Positions 31,702 through 40,110 of a stretch of DNA of 52,798 nucleotides are shown in pieces. Where the stretch lies: assembly GCA_017465885.1 (NCBI GenBank), contig JAFTVG010000027.1:1-52798 (forward strand). The letters run 5' to 3'. The translations under genes and the position numbers were made by a program. Below the pieces are notes generated by a model. The model was not told the origin of the DNA. It searched no databases and saw only the letters and a program-made list of their open reading frames with translations. Positions within the stretch are counted from its first letter, which is position 1, and each line of letters starts with the position of its first letter. This DNA comes from Clostridia bacterium (lineage in GTDB: Bacteria > Bacillota > Clostridia > Oscillospirales > CAG-272).

Positions 31702-33417
31702 ATGAATAAAGGAAAGAAAATACTATCGTACCTGGTAAAGGTGCTGATCCTGCTGATCTATACGGGCGTGTCCCTTTATCTCGTTTTCCCCGCCTTGCAT
31801 TTTCAAAACCGCGATGCGATGATGTGGCTTGCCGGCGTGGTGCTGGTGGCGTTTTTGGATTTCGGCTGTGCAGGCTACTTCAAAAGAGTATTTGAAGGGC
31901 TTTTCCCGCAAGGAGCGTTCAAGGGCGCGGCGCAGGGCTACGTAAAAAAGGAAAAGCTCCCCGTGTCGGTCAAGATCCTTCTTGTGGTCATTTGCCTCTT
32001 CGGCGTCTATTTCGTGGGTGGTGAGATCAGCTCCATGAAAATCTTCCGCGCCAAGGACTACGCGGCGCAGATGGAGATGCAGGAGATGGAGATCAAGGAT
32101 TTCGGACAGGTGATCTCCCCCGAATCGCTGGGAAGCAGCACCCTGCCCATCATTGACCAGAGCATCTCCCAGCGCAAGGCGGAGGGGGCGCTCGGCACCT
32201 ACGGCGCTCAGTTTTCTTTAAGCGACAGCAGCACCCTCATTCACGTAAACGGCGAAGAGGGCGAGGAGCTGGTGCGGGTCATTCCTCTGGAATACAGCGG
32301 CTTTTTCGTGGCGCTCAACAAATATTCCTCGGGAAGCGTGGGCTACGTGAAGGTGAACGTGGTCACCGAGGAGACCGAGCTGGTGCTGGTGGAGGGCGGA
32401 ATGCCCTACGTTGAAAGCGGACTTCTCAACAAAAGCCTGCACCGCCATATCTGGATGAATCATCCATTTTTGATGGTCACCGACTATTCCTTCGAGATCG
32501 ACGATCAGGGTCATCCCTACTGGATCGCCACTTATTTTGAAAGGGAAGTGGGACTGTTTGGCGGCGAAGAGCCCAAGGGCGTGATCACGGTGGATGCCTG
32601 CAGCGGCAAGACCGAGAAATACCCGATGGGCAGTGAGCCCGAGTGGGTGGATCGGGTGGTGCCCGTGGACATCGCCTTTGCCCAGAGCGACAATGCGCTG
32701 ACCTACAAAAACGGATGGTTTAACGTGGAGTTCGGTGCCAAGAAGGAGGTCTTCAACCTGACCGAGGAATACAACTACATTTCCATCGACGGGCAGACCT
32801 ATATGTATTCGGGCATCACTTCTCCCAACAATGCCGACGAGACCTCGGTAGGCTTCGTGCTGGTGAATTTGAAGACCAAGGAAACGATGCGCTATACCAT
32901 GAGCGGCATCACCGAATACCGTGCCAAGAGCATTGCGGCAAGCGATCAGAAGGTGAAGGCGCAGGCGCTGACCGCCACCGACCCCATCCTTGTGAATATT
33001 GCCGATACCCCCACCTACTTCCTCACCCTGAAAAACGGCTATCAGCGGCTGTGGTACGGTCTTGTCAGGGTGTCCGACGGTATGGTGGTGCTGGACGAGG
33101 ATCTGAAGAGTGCCAAAACAGCCTATCTGTCTATGGTCACCGAGGCGGGAGACCCCTCCGATCTTGAAAACGAGCAGTTAAAAAGCGTGGAGGGCAGGAT
33201 CCTGCGCATCAGGGAGAACGAGGCGGAGGGCTCGGTCGAGTTTATTTTGGAGGGCGCGCCCGACCGCCTTTACGTGGCGCCGCTGTCCTTAAAGACCTCG
33301 GTGCGCTTCACCGAAAAGGGCGATCTGGTGGTATTAAAATATATCGAATCGGGCGACGGATCGGCGCTTGTTCGTGCCTTTACCAACAAGACGGTAGAGG
33401 AGAGCGGGCAGTCTTAG
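31702..33417 (+). CDS. Membrane-anchored protein of unknown function with large extracytoplasmic domain
   Basis: A 571-residue protein from the ATG at 31702 (GAAAGGAG upstream). Three hydrophobic segments lie in the first ~105 residues (about 9-30, 37-56 and 86-104); the remaining ~460 residues are soluble and presumably outside the membrane. This part has repeated beta-type stretches such as GYVKVNVVTEETELVLVEGG and GVITVDACSGKTEKY, which resemble blades that bind or display ligands, but I do not recognise the fold. It stands next to the dockerin and cohesin-like genes and shares a TATACTGTAT promoter motif with two of them. Confidence 0.7.
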   Translation: MNKGKKILSYLVKVLILLIYTGVSLYLVFPALHFQNRDAMMWLAGVVLVAFLDFGCAGYFKRVFEGLFPQGAFKGAAQGYVKKEKLPVSVKILLVVICLFGVYFVGGEISSMKIFRAKDYAAQMEMQEMEIKDFGQVISPESLGSSTLPIIDQSISQRKAEGALGTYGAQFSLSDSSTLIHVNGEEGEELVRVIPLEYSGFFVALNKYSSGSVGYVKVNVVTEETELVLVEGGMPYVESGLLNKSLHRHIWMNHPFLMVTDYSFEIDDQGHPYWIATYFEREVGLFGGEEPKGVITVDACSGKTEKYPMGSEPEWVDRVVPVDIAFAQSDNALTYKNGWFNVEFGAKKEVFNLTEEYNYISIDGQTYMYSGITSPNNADETSVGFVLVNLKTKETMRYTMSGITEYRAKSIAASDQKVKAQALTATDPILVNIADTPTYFLTLKNGYQRLWYGLVRVSDGMVVLDEDLKSAKTAYLSMVTEAGDPSDLENEQLKSVEGRILRIRENEAEGSVEFILEGAPDRLYVAPLSLKTSVRFTEKGDLVVLKYIESGDGSALVRAFTNKTVEESGQS

Positions 33418-33425
33418 ACGTCCCC

Positions 33426-33463
33426 GGAGGGTGCTTATCCTTTGAGAGCACCCTCCTTTTTTT
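33426..33463 (+). terminator. Terminator after the membrane-anchored protein
   Basis: Perfect stem GGAGGGTGCT / AGCACCCTCC with an 11-base loop and seven T residues. Confidence 0.92.
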
Positions 33464-33485
33464 GTTGAAATCCGCCGTCGGACTG

Positions 33486-33521
33486 TTGACAAAAGGGGCG
33501 AAATGCAGTATACTTATACTG
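33486..33521 (+). promoter_or_regulatory. Promoter with palindrome over the -10, first dockerin gene
   Basis: Consensus TTGACA (33486-33491), 17 bases, TATACT (33509-33514). A perfect inverted repeat CAGTATA / TATACTG (33506-33521) covers the -10 and looks like an operator; it also contains a second TATACT. Confidence 0.82.
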
Positions 33522-33587
33522 TATAGAAATCGATTTTTTACAGCTTTGAAACAGACACCCGGCGCGCTTGAAGGAAAGGAACTGCCT

Positions 33588-36560
33588 ATGAAACACTATC
33601 CAAAAAAGAGATTTTTGGCTCTGATGCTTGCTCTTCTCCTGCTTGTCCTTGCTCTGCCTGCCCCTGCCGTGGCACAGACGGTGGAGGCAGAAGGAAGGAA
33701 GGGCACGGATTTTAGCGAAAACACCTATATTTCGGGACAGCTTCAGGTCCTTTTTGACAAGCTGGTGTATAGCGATACCCCTTATTTTACCGTGCAGGGG
33801 GCAAGCAGCTGCGGAAACGTTGCCTGCACCTCCTGCGGTCTGGCGGAGGTGAGCAAAAAGCATCCCGCCCTTTCGGAGCTGGGCGTTACCTTTGACACCA
33901 CCGCCTACGGAAGCGGTGCCTTTGCCCGCTATGCCTTTGCGCTGATTTTCGGGGTGAAGCTCAGTGCCATCAACTATTTCGGCAATACCGTTGCCACCAT
34001 CCCCCTGCAAACGGTGGGCAGAGTGGCGGCAGAGCGCTCGGCGGGACTTCCTGCGGCGGGCGTAAGCGGCTCTTATCTTCTGATGAGCGCCGACAATTTA
34101 AAGGAGATCCTTCAGAGCGCCACCCCCGGTGACCTGTTGCAGGCGCGCTCCACCACGGGCGGAAACCATTCCATGGTCTTTCTCGGCAGGACGGAGAGCG
34201 GGGTAACGGTACTTCACAGCATCGACTATAACGTGGACGGCGTTGAAAAAAACAAGGTGGTCATCTCCGAGATGAGCTATGAGGAGATGGTCGGCGCGTG
34301 GGGGCAGATCATCACTCTGTTCCGCGCCGAGGCAGACACCTACGCCGAGACCTGGGCAAAGGGTGAAACGGTGCACCTGACCTGCCGCTATACCGATGAG
34401 GCAGGGAACAACTGTGCCGTCTGCGGCAAGGCGATCTCGCCGCTTCCTGCTGTCAGCGTGACGGGCGCGGGAGTGTATATGGCAAGCGTTGCCACCGCCT
34501 CCTATGAGGGCTATTACCGCTCCACTGCCAAGAAGACCGCCATTTCTGCGGGAAAATGGGTGACAGCGGTGGGATCGGTGGTCAATTCCACGGGCAAGAC
34601 CTTCTATCTGCTATCCGATGGCAGCTACGCTCCCGCCGAGGACTTCGGCAAGGGAACGGGCACGGCGCCCACTATCAATTTGACGGCGTATCCCTCGGGA
34701 GAAATGACCTATGGTTCTTCCTTCAATTTGAAGGGGACGATCTCGGTGAGCGGAGGGCTGTCTTACGTTGCGGGATATATGCTGGAGCAGGACGGCTCGG
34801 TCAACCACAGCGTGACCCAGAGCACCACCACCTCCTCGTTGGACGTTTACTATAGCCAGATCAACAGCAAAATGAAGTTCGGCTCTCTTGCGCAGGGCGA
34901 TTACGTGATGATGATCGTTGCCTGCTCGGCAAGCGGTGCCATGTCGGCAAAGCTGTACCCCTTCTCGGTGGTGAAGAAGACGTTGGTCACCCCCTCGGCG
35001 CCCTCAGCACCCACGGTGGCATCCAAGACGGCGACCTCGGTGACGCTGACGGCAGTAAGCGGCTATCAGTACAGCAAAAACGGCACGAGCTGGCAGTCCT
35101 CAAATGTCTTCACGGGACTCTCGCCCGCCACCACCTATACCTTCTATCAGCGGATCGCTGCCACCTCCACCTCCAACGCCAGCCCCGCCAGCGCGGGACT
35201 GTCGGTGACCACCAATAAGTCCGGTTCTTCGGCGCCCTCAGCACCCACAGTGGCATCCAAGACGGCGACCTCGGTGACGCTGACGGCGGTAAGCGGCTAT
35301 CAGTATAGCAAAAACGGCACGACCTGGCAGTCCTCAAACGTTTTCACGGGACTCTCGCCCGCCACCACTTATACCTTCTATCAGCGGATCGCCGCCACCT
35401 CCACCTCCAATGCCAGCCCTGCAAGTGCGGGTCTGACGGTGACCACGAGCAAGAATAGTACCTCTGCTCCCTCGGCGCCCACGGTGGCATCCAAGACGGC
35501 GACCTCGGTGACGCTGACGGCGGTAAGCGGCTATCAGTACAGCAAAAACGGCACGAGCTGGCAGTCCTCAAACGTCTTCACCGGACTGTCGCCCGCCACC
35601 ACCTACACCTTCTACCGTCGAGTGGCGGAAACTGCCACGGCGTACGCCAGCCCTGCAAGTGCGGGACTGTCGGTGACCACAAGCAAAAAGAGCACCTCCG
35701 CGCCCGCCGCCCCCACCTATGCCGCCAAATCGGCGACTTCGGTGACCCTGACGGCAATAAGCGGCTATCAGTACAGCAAAAACGGCACGAGCTGGCAGTC
35801 CTCAAACGTTTTCACCGGACTGTCGCCCGCCACTACCTATACCTTTTACCAGCGGGTTGCGGAAACTGCCACGGCGTACGCCAGCCCCGCAAGCGTGGGT
35901 CTGACGGTGACCACGAGCAAACAGAGCTTGTCTGCCCCCTCGGCACCCACCCTTGAAGTGATCAAGGGCTTGAAGGTGACCTTGAAGAAGGTGGAGGGCA
36001 ACGAATACAGTATGGACGGCAAGAGCTGGCAAACGAGCCCCGTGTTTACGGTGCCGGCATACGGAAGCTACAGCTTTTATTGCAGAATTGCAGAAACCGC
36101 AACAAGCTATGCAAGCCCTGCCTCAGCAAAGCTGAACGTGACGGTCAACCCCAAAACGGTGACCTCGGAGAGCCTGAGGGTGGACGAAGAGCAGCGCGTT
36201 CTTTCGGGCGTTGCCCCGGGTACCACGGCGGCAGAGCTGAAAAAGCTGTTAAACGAAGGGGCGTTCGTCACGGTGAAGAGCGCAGAGGGCAAGACCTTGG
36301 CAGAGGAAGCGGCAGTCACCACAGGCGTGCTCGTCTGTCTGCCCGAGGGAGAGTTCTATACCGTTGCGGTCACGGGTGATACCGACGGCGACGGCGAATC
36401 GGGCATCTTTGACCTGACGGCGATCAAGCGCCATATCGTCAACGGCACCGGACTTTCGGGCGCGGCGCTCCTTGCGGCGGACGTGGACGAGAGCGGAACG
36501 GTGGATCTGTTTGACTATATCGCAGTGCGCAAGCACATCCTCAGCGGAGAACCCTTTTAA
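33588..36560 (+). CDS. Secreted multidomain protein: peptidase-like domain, five repeats, C-terminal dockerin
   Basis: A 990-residue secreted protein starting at the ATG at 33588 (AAAGGA upstream; signal peptide ends near AVAQT). An NlpC/P60- or CHAP-like domain follows: SGAFARYAFALIFG, PGDLLQARSTTGGNHSMVFL and VTVLHSIDYN resemble the Cys and His motifs of the family, but Ser stands where Cys is expected. Then comes an SH3-like segment, a beta domain, and five 78-residue repeats (about 470-860) with the core GYQYSKNGTSWQSSNVFTGL, of fibronectin-III-like character. The last ~61 residues are a type I dockerin with two calcium loops, DTDGDGESGIFD and DVDESGTVDLFD. Confidence 0.85.
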   Translation: MKHYPKKRFLALMLALLLLVLALPAPAVAQTVEAEGRKGTDFSENTYISGQLQVLFDKLVYSDTPYFTVQGASSCGNVACTSCGLAEVSKKHPALSELGVTFDTTAYGSGAFARYAFALIFGVKLSAINYFGNTVATIPLQTVGRVAAERSAGLPAAGVSGSYLLMSADNLKEILQSATPGDLLQARSTTGGNHSMVFLGRTESGVTVLHSIDYNVDGVEKNKVVISEMSYEEMVGAWGQIITLFRAEADTYAETWAKGETVHLTCRYTDEAGNNCAVCGKAISPLPAVSVTGAGVYMASVATASYEGYYRSTAKKTAISAGKWVTAVGSVVNSTGKTFYLLSDGSYAPAEDFGKGTGTAPTINLTAYPSGEMTYGSSFNLKGTISVSGGLSYVAGYMLEQDGSVNHSVTQSTTTSSLDVYYSQINSKMKFGSLAQGDYVMMIVACSASGAMSAKLYPFSVVKKTLVTPSAPSAPTVASKTATSVTLTAVSGYQYSKNGTSWQSSNVFTGLSPATTYTFYQRIAATSTSNASPASAGLSVTTNKSGSSAPSAPTVASKTATSVTLTAVSGYQYSKNGTTWQSSNVFTGLSPATTYTFYQRIAATSTSNASPASAGLTVTTSKNSTSAPSAPTVASKTATSVTLTAVSGYQYSKNGTSWQSSNVFTGLSPATTYTFYRRVAETATAYASPASAGLSVTTSKKSTSAPAAPTYAAKSATSVTLTAISGYQYSKNGTSWQSSNVFTGLSPATTYTFYQRVAETATAYASPASVGLTVTTSKQSLSAPSAPTLEVIKGLKVTLKKVEGNEYSMDGKSWQTSPVFTVPAYGSYSFYCRIAETATSYASPASAKLNVTVNPKTVTSESLRVDEEQRVLSGVAPGTTAAELKKLLNEGAFVTVKSAEGKTLAEEAAVTTGVLVCLPEGEFYTVAVTGDTDGDGESGIFDLTAIKRHIVNGTGLSGAALLAADVDESGTVDLFDYIAVRKHILSGEPF
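34995..36164 (+). repeat. Five 234-bp repeats inside the dockerin protein gene
   Basis: Units start at 34995, 35229, 35463, 35697 and 35931. The first four are nearly identical in DNA; the fifth has diverged strongly and is shorter at its end. Each encodes about 78 residues. Confidence 0.93.
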
Positions 36561-36608
36561 AACGATACCGAAACAAAAGATCTTTGCGGCAAAGCAACGA
36601 ATAAAACG

Positions 36609-36664
36609 GCCCCTCCTTTAGCGTAGCTCGGTTAAGAGTATCGCGAAAAGGAGGGGCTTTTTTG
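36609..36664 (+). terminator. Terminator after the first dockerin gene
   Basis: Stem GCCCCTCCTTT / AAAGGAGGGGC with a 27-base loop, followed by seven T residues. Confidence 0.88.
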
Positions 36665-37057
36665 CCGCACAATGCACGGCACAGAGCAACCACGCCCGGG
36701 GCGTTGGCGGTGAAAGGGGGGATAGCGCAAGTAAATGCGCGCGAAAGGCAGCGTACCACGCAACAGCCGAAAACGCGTATACGTCAGTAAACAAATGCCG
36801 AAAACACCTATATGTAATAAATAGGAAGGTTTTTGCGCAAAAAGCAAGCGCAAACCGCTTTTTCTGACCGTTCCGAAAGCAACATTCTTTTCTCCCCCCA
36901 AAAAGCACCGACTCAAGCCCGGTCTGTCCCTCTTCGAGTGCTTGACAGATCCAAGCCTTTTTACAAAAATCGACGGCCATCCCAAAAGAGCAATGCCTCC
37001 TTTTTCTTTTGTTCACAAAAAATTCATCACTCGTTTGACAAAATCGAGCGAAATCAA
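36665..37057. other. Intergenic stretch without recognised gene
   Basis: About 390 bases between the terminator and the next promoter. I see only short open frames with no ribosome-binding site, and a weak inverted repeat GGTTTTTGCGC ... GCGCAAACC (36828-36857). Nothing else is supported. Confidence 0.6.
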
Positions 37058-37086
37058 TTGACAAAAGTGAAAATCTGCGTTATAAT
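37058..37086 (+). promoter_or_regulatory. Consensus promoter for the second dockerin gene
   Basis: TTGACA (37058-37063), 17 bases, TATAAT (37081-37086): full match to the SigA consensus. Confidence 0.92.
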
Positions 37087-37176
37087 GTGCTTGTATAGGT
37101 GTCTGCCGCCGTCTTACCCGCACCAAAGAGGGGCAGCGCCAAAAAATACGCTCCCTGAGCGAAAAAGGAGAAACAT

Positions 37177-39927
37177 ATGAGCAAAAGAATTCTTTCGTTC
37201 GTACTTGCGGCACTTATGGTGTTCGCAACGATCCCGGCGGTGGCAATTAGCTCGACGGCGTTGGGAAATAACATTTCCGGCGAAGCTACTTTTACCACGG
37301 GAACAGGCGCTGATACGACAATGCCCGGTTGGGTGGATATTAGTTGGTACGATCCTGCTGTTCAGCAAACCGAGGTTCCTACTGTGCCCAACGAATGGAC
37401 GTGGGAGCTTTCGGATGAGGGTGTGTTGACTATCACCGGTACCGGTGTTGTGTCTGGCACCGACGGCGTATATCCTTGGGATGACAAGTTGGCATCTATT
37501 GTCAAGGTTGTTGTTTCTGATGGTATTACCGAAATTGGCGCCGGCGCATTTAACAATTGTGAGAATCTGGAAGAAGTTGTTTTAGGCGAGGGTGTTCTTC
37601 GCGTGGGTGGAGATGCTTTTGCATACAACAACAAGCTGACCACGATGACGATTCCGTCTACGATTGAGAGGTTTAGTCAGGGTACTGTTTATTCAAGCAA
37701 CAACTTGAATAAGATTACACTGACAGGCGGTCTTACCGTTTTGGAGTTTTATGAAGTAGTGAATTCCAGCGGTGCTTATAATACGGCATATATTGAAGAA
37801 CGTGTTTCATACTATTATCCCGGCGAAACCGGTTGGGATTATACTTTGGTTGACGGTGTTTTGACTGTTACCGGTAATGGTCCTATGACTGAGTATGCTC
37901 TTGAAGAATATCCTTGGCACGAACAGAGAGAGGCTATCAAAAAGGTAGTGATCGGAGATCAGATCACAAGTGTCCCGGCTCGTTCCTTCCAAGGTTGTAA
38001 AAACCTCGAAGAAATTGTATTCGGTAGCAGCGTTGTAAAACTTGGTCAGGATGTGTTCTCTAACTGCGGAACAGTTGATAAAGTGGTGATTCCTGAATCG
38101 CTTCGTTTTATGGGACAGGGCGTTTCCTTCAATTCTTCTGTGAATACCGTCGTCCTGAACAACGTTACCAAAGAAGAATTCCTTGCGCTTGTAGCTCAGC
38201 GAGCTTATAATGATGCTCTTTCCAGAGATAGCGTCAATTTTGTTTGGAGAAACTTTGAGCTTCAGATCGATCCTTACAATTGCGGTTGGGAAAATTGGAG
38301 CGGAGATACCGTAATGATCCTGAATATTAAGGACAAGAACGGTACTGAATTTGCAGGACTGCGCGGCAATGAAGCGTACACTTGGAAACTGACATACAGT
38401 GTTCCCAATGGCTGGTCCAAGCAAATTACCACGGCGCCTTCTTCCGGATGGGGAACTGCTTGGTGCCGTTTTACCCCTTGCCTTGGCGAGGGTGAAAATC
38501 AGTTTGTTCCTGCATCGTATGCAACCGGTACTACCAATTACTTGGTGAAGCTGGAAATTTACGAGGGCGATGAATTGGTAGGTGCCAGTGAGATTACCGA
38601 AGGATTTAATGTTCCCGCAGGATTTGAGCCGATCGTTCCCGGATATGAGCAGGGAAGCAGATTGGTGCATAACGAAAAGTGCTATGTACAGGCGGCTTTT
38701 GAAGAGCCCAGACAAATCGAAACTGTCACTTTGGTGAACTACGCGGATACAAGCAGATACTACACTTGGGATGTATATGCGTCTAATGATTTGGAAAATT
38801 GGACGCTTTTGGGCGGTAAGCTGACGACTGAAGCATCGGATGCAGACGGCTATACCATAAACATTCCGCTTAATGCAGAGGGCGAGTACAATTCCTACAG
38901 ATATTTGCGTGTTTACGGAACATTGGGAAGCGCAAATGTTGGCTATCACTTTGTGGATATCCAGATTACTGAGCCTGAGGAGGATATGAGCACAGTGACT
39001 TGGGTTGTTGATGGCAATGTGGAGCACTACAAGGTGAAGAACGGCGAGATCCCCGAGTATCCCGGAACGCCCGCCAAGGAACCCACGTATACCAAGCAGT
39101 ACACTTTCGCAGGCTGGGATAAGGAAGTTGTTGCGGTAACCGAGAATGTTACTTATACTGCTGTGTTTGAAGAGTCAGTAAGAGCACCGCGTGAGATCGT
39201 GGTAGGCAATTATTACGGCACAACGATTGAGAACTGGAGCGGAGAAACCCAACTGCTGGCGGTATTTAAAAATGAAGATGGCTATGATATGTCCGTTCTG
39301 TGGAAAAACAGAGATAACTACAAATTTGAGTTAATCTTTGAGTGGAAAGAGAATGGAGAAGATAAAGTTGAGTCTATTGTGCTCGCGCCTGATTCATGTG
39401 CTTGGGCGAATCCTGAAAACACATTCCTTCGTTTTGCCATTTGTGCTGATGAAGAAAATGCATTTGTCCCTGTTATTGGTGTTTCGTATGTTCTTACGAT
39501 AAATGTATTTGATTTAAGTGAAAACGGATATCATTATCTTGTAGGAAAAGGTGAAAGCGAGTACAAGTTCACTGATACGAATGCTGCAGGTGAGAAGTTT
39601 GTTCCGATCCACGATCACGTTTGTCCCGAGGGCGATGAGATTGAGGTTCCTGCGACCACGCTTGCACCCGGCTCTAACACCTATATTTGCGAGAAGTGCC
39701 ACGGCGAGATCACCGAGGAGATCGCTCAGCTTGAAAAGGTGGTAGGTGATATGGATGCGGATGGAAGAGTGTCCATCACCGACGTTACTCTGCTTTTGAA
39801 CGTAATTGGCGGAACCGGCTCGATTCACGAGGAGCTTGACTCTGACCTGGATGATTCCGGTGATGTTACGATCAACGATGTAACGGTTCTGCTGAACATG
39901 ATTGCTAATACCCCTGCTGTTGAATAA
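37177..39927 (+). CDS. Secreted BspA-like leucine-rich repeat protein with C-terminal dockerin
   Basis: A 916-residue secreted protein. The signal peptide RILSFVLAALMVFATIPAVA is almost the same as that of the cohesin-like protein. Residues ~60-360 contain BspA-type LRR_5 repeats in two blocks (IGAGAFNNCENLEEVVLGEG, VPARSFQGCKNLEEIVFGSS). A beta module occurs twice, marked by NWSG at 373 and 686. Between them lie a discoidin-like region (YYTWDVYASNDLENWTLLGG) and an InlB-B/Flg_new repeat (QYTFAGWDKEVVAVTENVTY). The last 60 residues (857-916) are a type I dockerin: GDMDADGRVSITDVTLLLNV and DSDLDDSGDVTINDVTVLLN. Visibly richer in A+T than most neighbours. Confidence 0.87.
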   Translation: MSKRILSFVLAALMVFATIPAVAISSTALGNNISGEATFTTGTGADTTMPGWVDISWYDPAVQQTEVPTVPNEWTWELSDEGVLTITGTGVVSGTDGVYPWDDKLASIVKVVVSDGITEIGAGAFNNCENLEEVVLGEGVLRVGGDAFAYNNKLTTMTIPSTIERFSQGTVYSSNNLNKITLTGGLTVLEFYEVVNSSGAYNTAYIEERVSYYYPGETGWDYTLVDGVLTVTGNGPMTEYALEEYPWHEQREAIKKVVIGDQITSVPARSFQGCKNLEEIVFGSSVVKLGQDVFSNCGTVDKVVIPESLRFMGQGVSFNSSVNTVVLNNVTKEEFLALVAQRAYNDALSRDSVNFVWRNFELQIDPYNCGWENWSGDTVMILNIKDKNGTEFAGLRGNEAYTWKLTYSVPNGWSKQITTAPSSGWGTAWCRFTPCLGEGENQFVPASYATGTTNYLVKLEIYEGDELVGASEITEGFNVPAGFEPIVPGYEQGSRLVHNEKCYVQAAFEEPRQIETVTLVNYADTSRYYTWDVYASNDLENWTLLGGKLTTEASDADGYTINIPLNAEGEYNSYRYLRVYGTLGSANVGYHFVDIQITEPEEDMSTVTWVVDGNVEHYKVKNGEIPEYPGTPAKEPTYTKQYTFAGWDKEVVAVTENVTYTAVFEESVRAPREIVVGNYYGTTIENWSGETQLLAVFKNEDGYDMSVLWKNRDNYKFELIFEWKENGEDKVESIVLAPDSCAWANPENTFLRFAICADEENAFVPVIGVSYVLTINVFDLSENGYHYLVGKGESEYKFTDTNAAGEKFVPIHDHVCPEGDEIEVPATTLAPGSNTYICEKCHGEITEEIAQLEKVVGDMDADGRVSITDVTLLLNVIGGTGSIHEELDSDLDDSGDVTINDVTVLLNMIANTPAVE

Positions 39928-39934
39928 TCAAAGC

Positions 39935-39974
39935 TTGTTGTCCGAACCGATCGTTCGATCGGTCCGGACAACAA
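39935..39974 (+). terminator. Hairpin after the second dockerin gene
   Basis: Long stem TTGTTGTCCG / CGGACAACAA with inner ACCGATCG / CGATCGGT. No T-tract on either side, so termination efficiency is uncertain. Confidence 0.65.
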
Positions 39975-40028
39975 AGTGTGTTTGATGAAAAATAATTAAA
40001 TAAAAAACTAAAAAAAGAAGAAAAACTA

Positions 40029-40056
40029 TTGACTTTTTCGAAAAGTGTGCTATACT
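40029..40056 (+). promoter_or_regulatory. Promoter for the cohesin-like gene
   Basis: TTGACT (40029-40034), 16 bases, TATACT (40051-40056), extended -10 TGC, followed by GTATGTG. It excludes the in-frame ATG at 40045. Confidence 0.8.
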
Positions 40057-40110
40057 GTATGTGTATCTAGAAAATCGGAGAGAAATTCTCAAAACAAAGT
40101 GAGGTATACT

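Noticed and set aside
37807..39027. 406-codon antisense frame in the second dockerin gene
   Set aside because: No start signal and no recognisable protein; the plus-strand product has clear signal peptide, repeats and dockerin.
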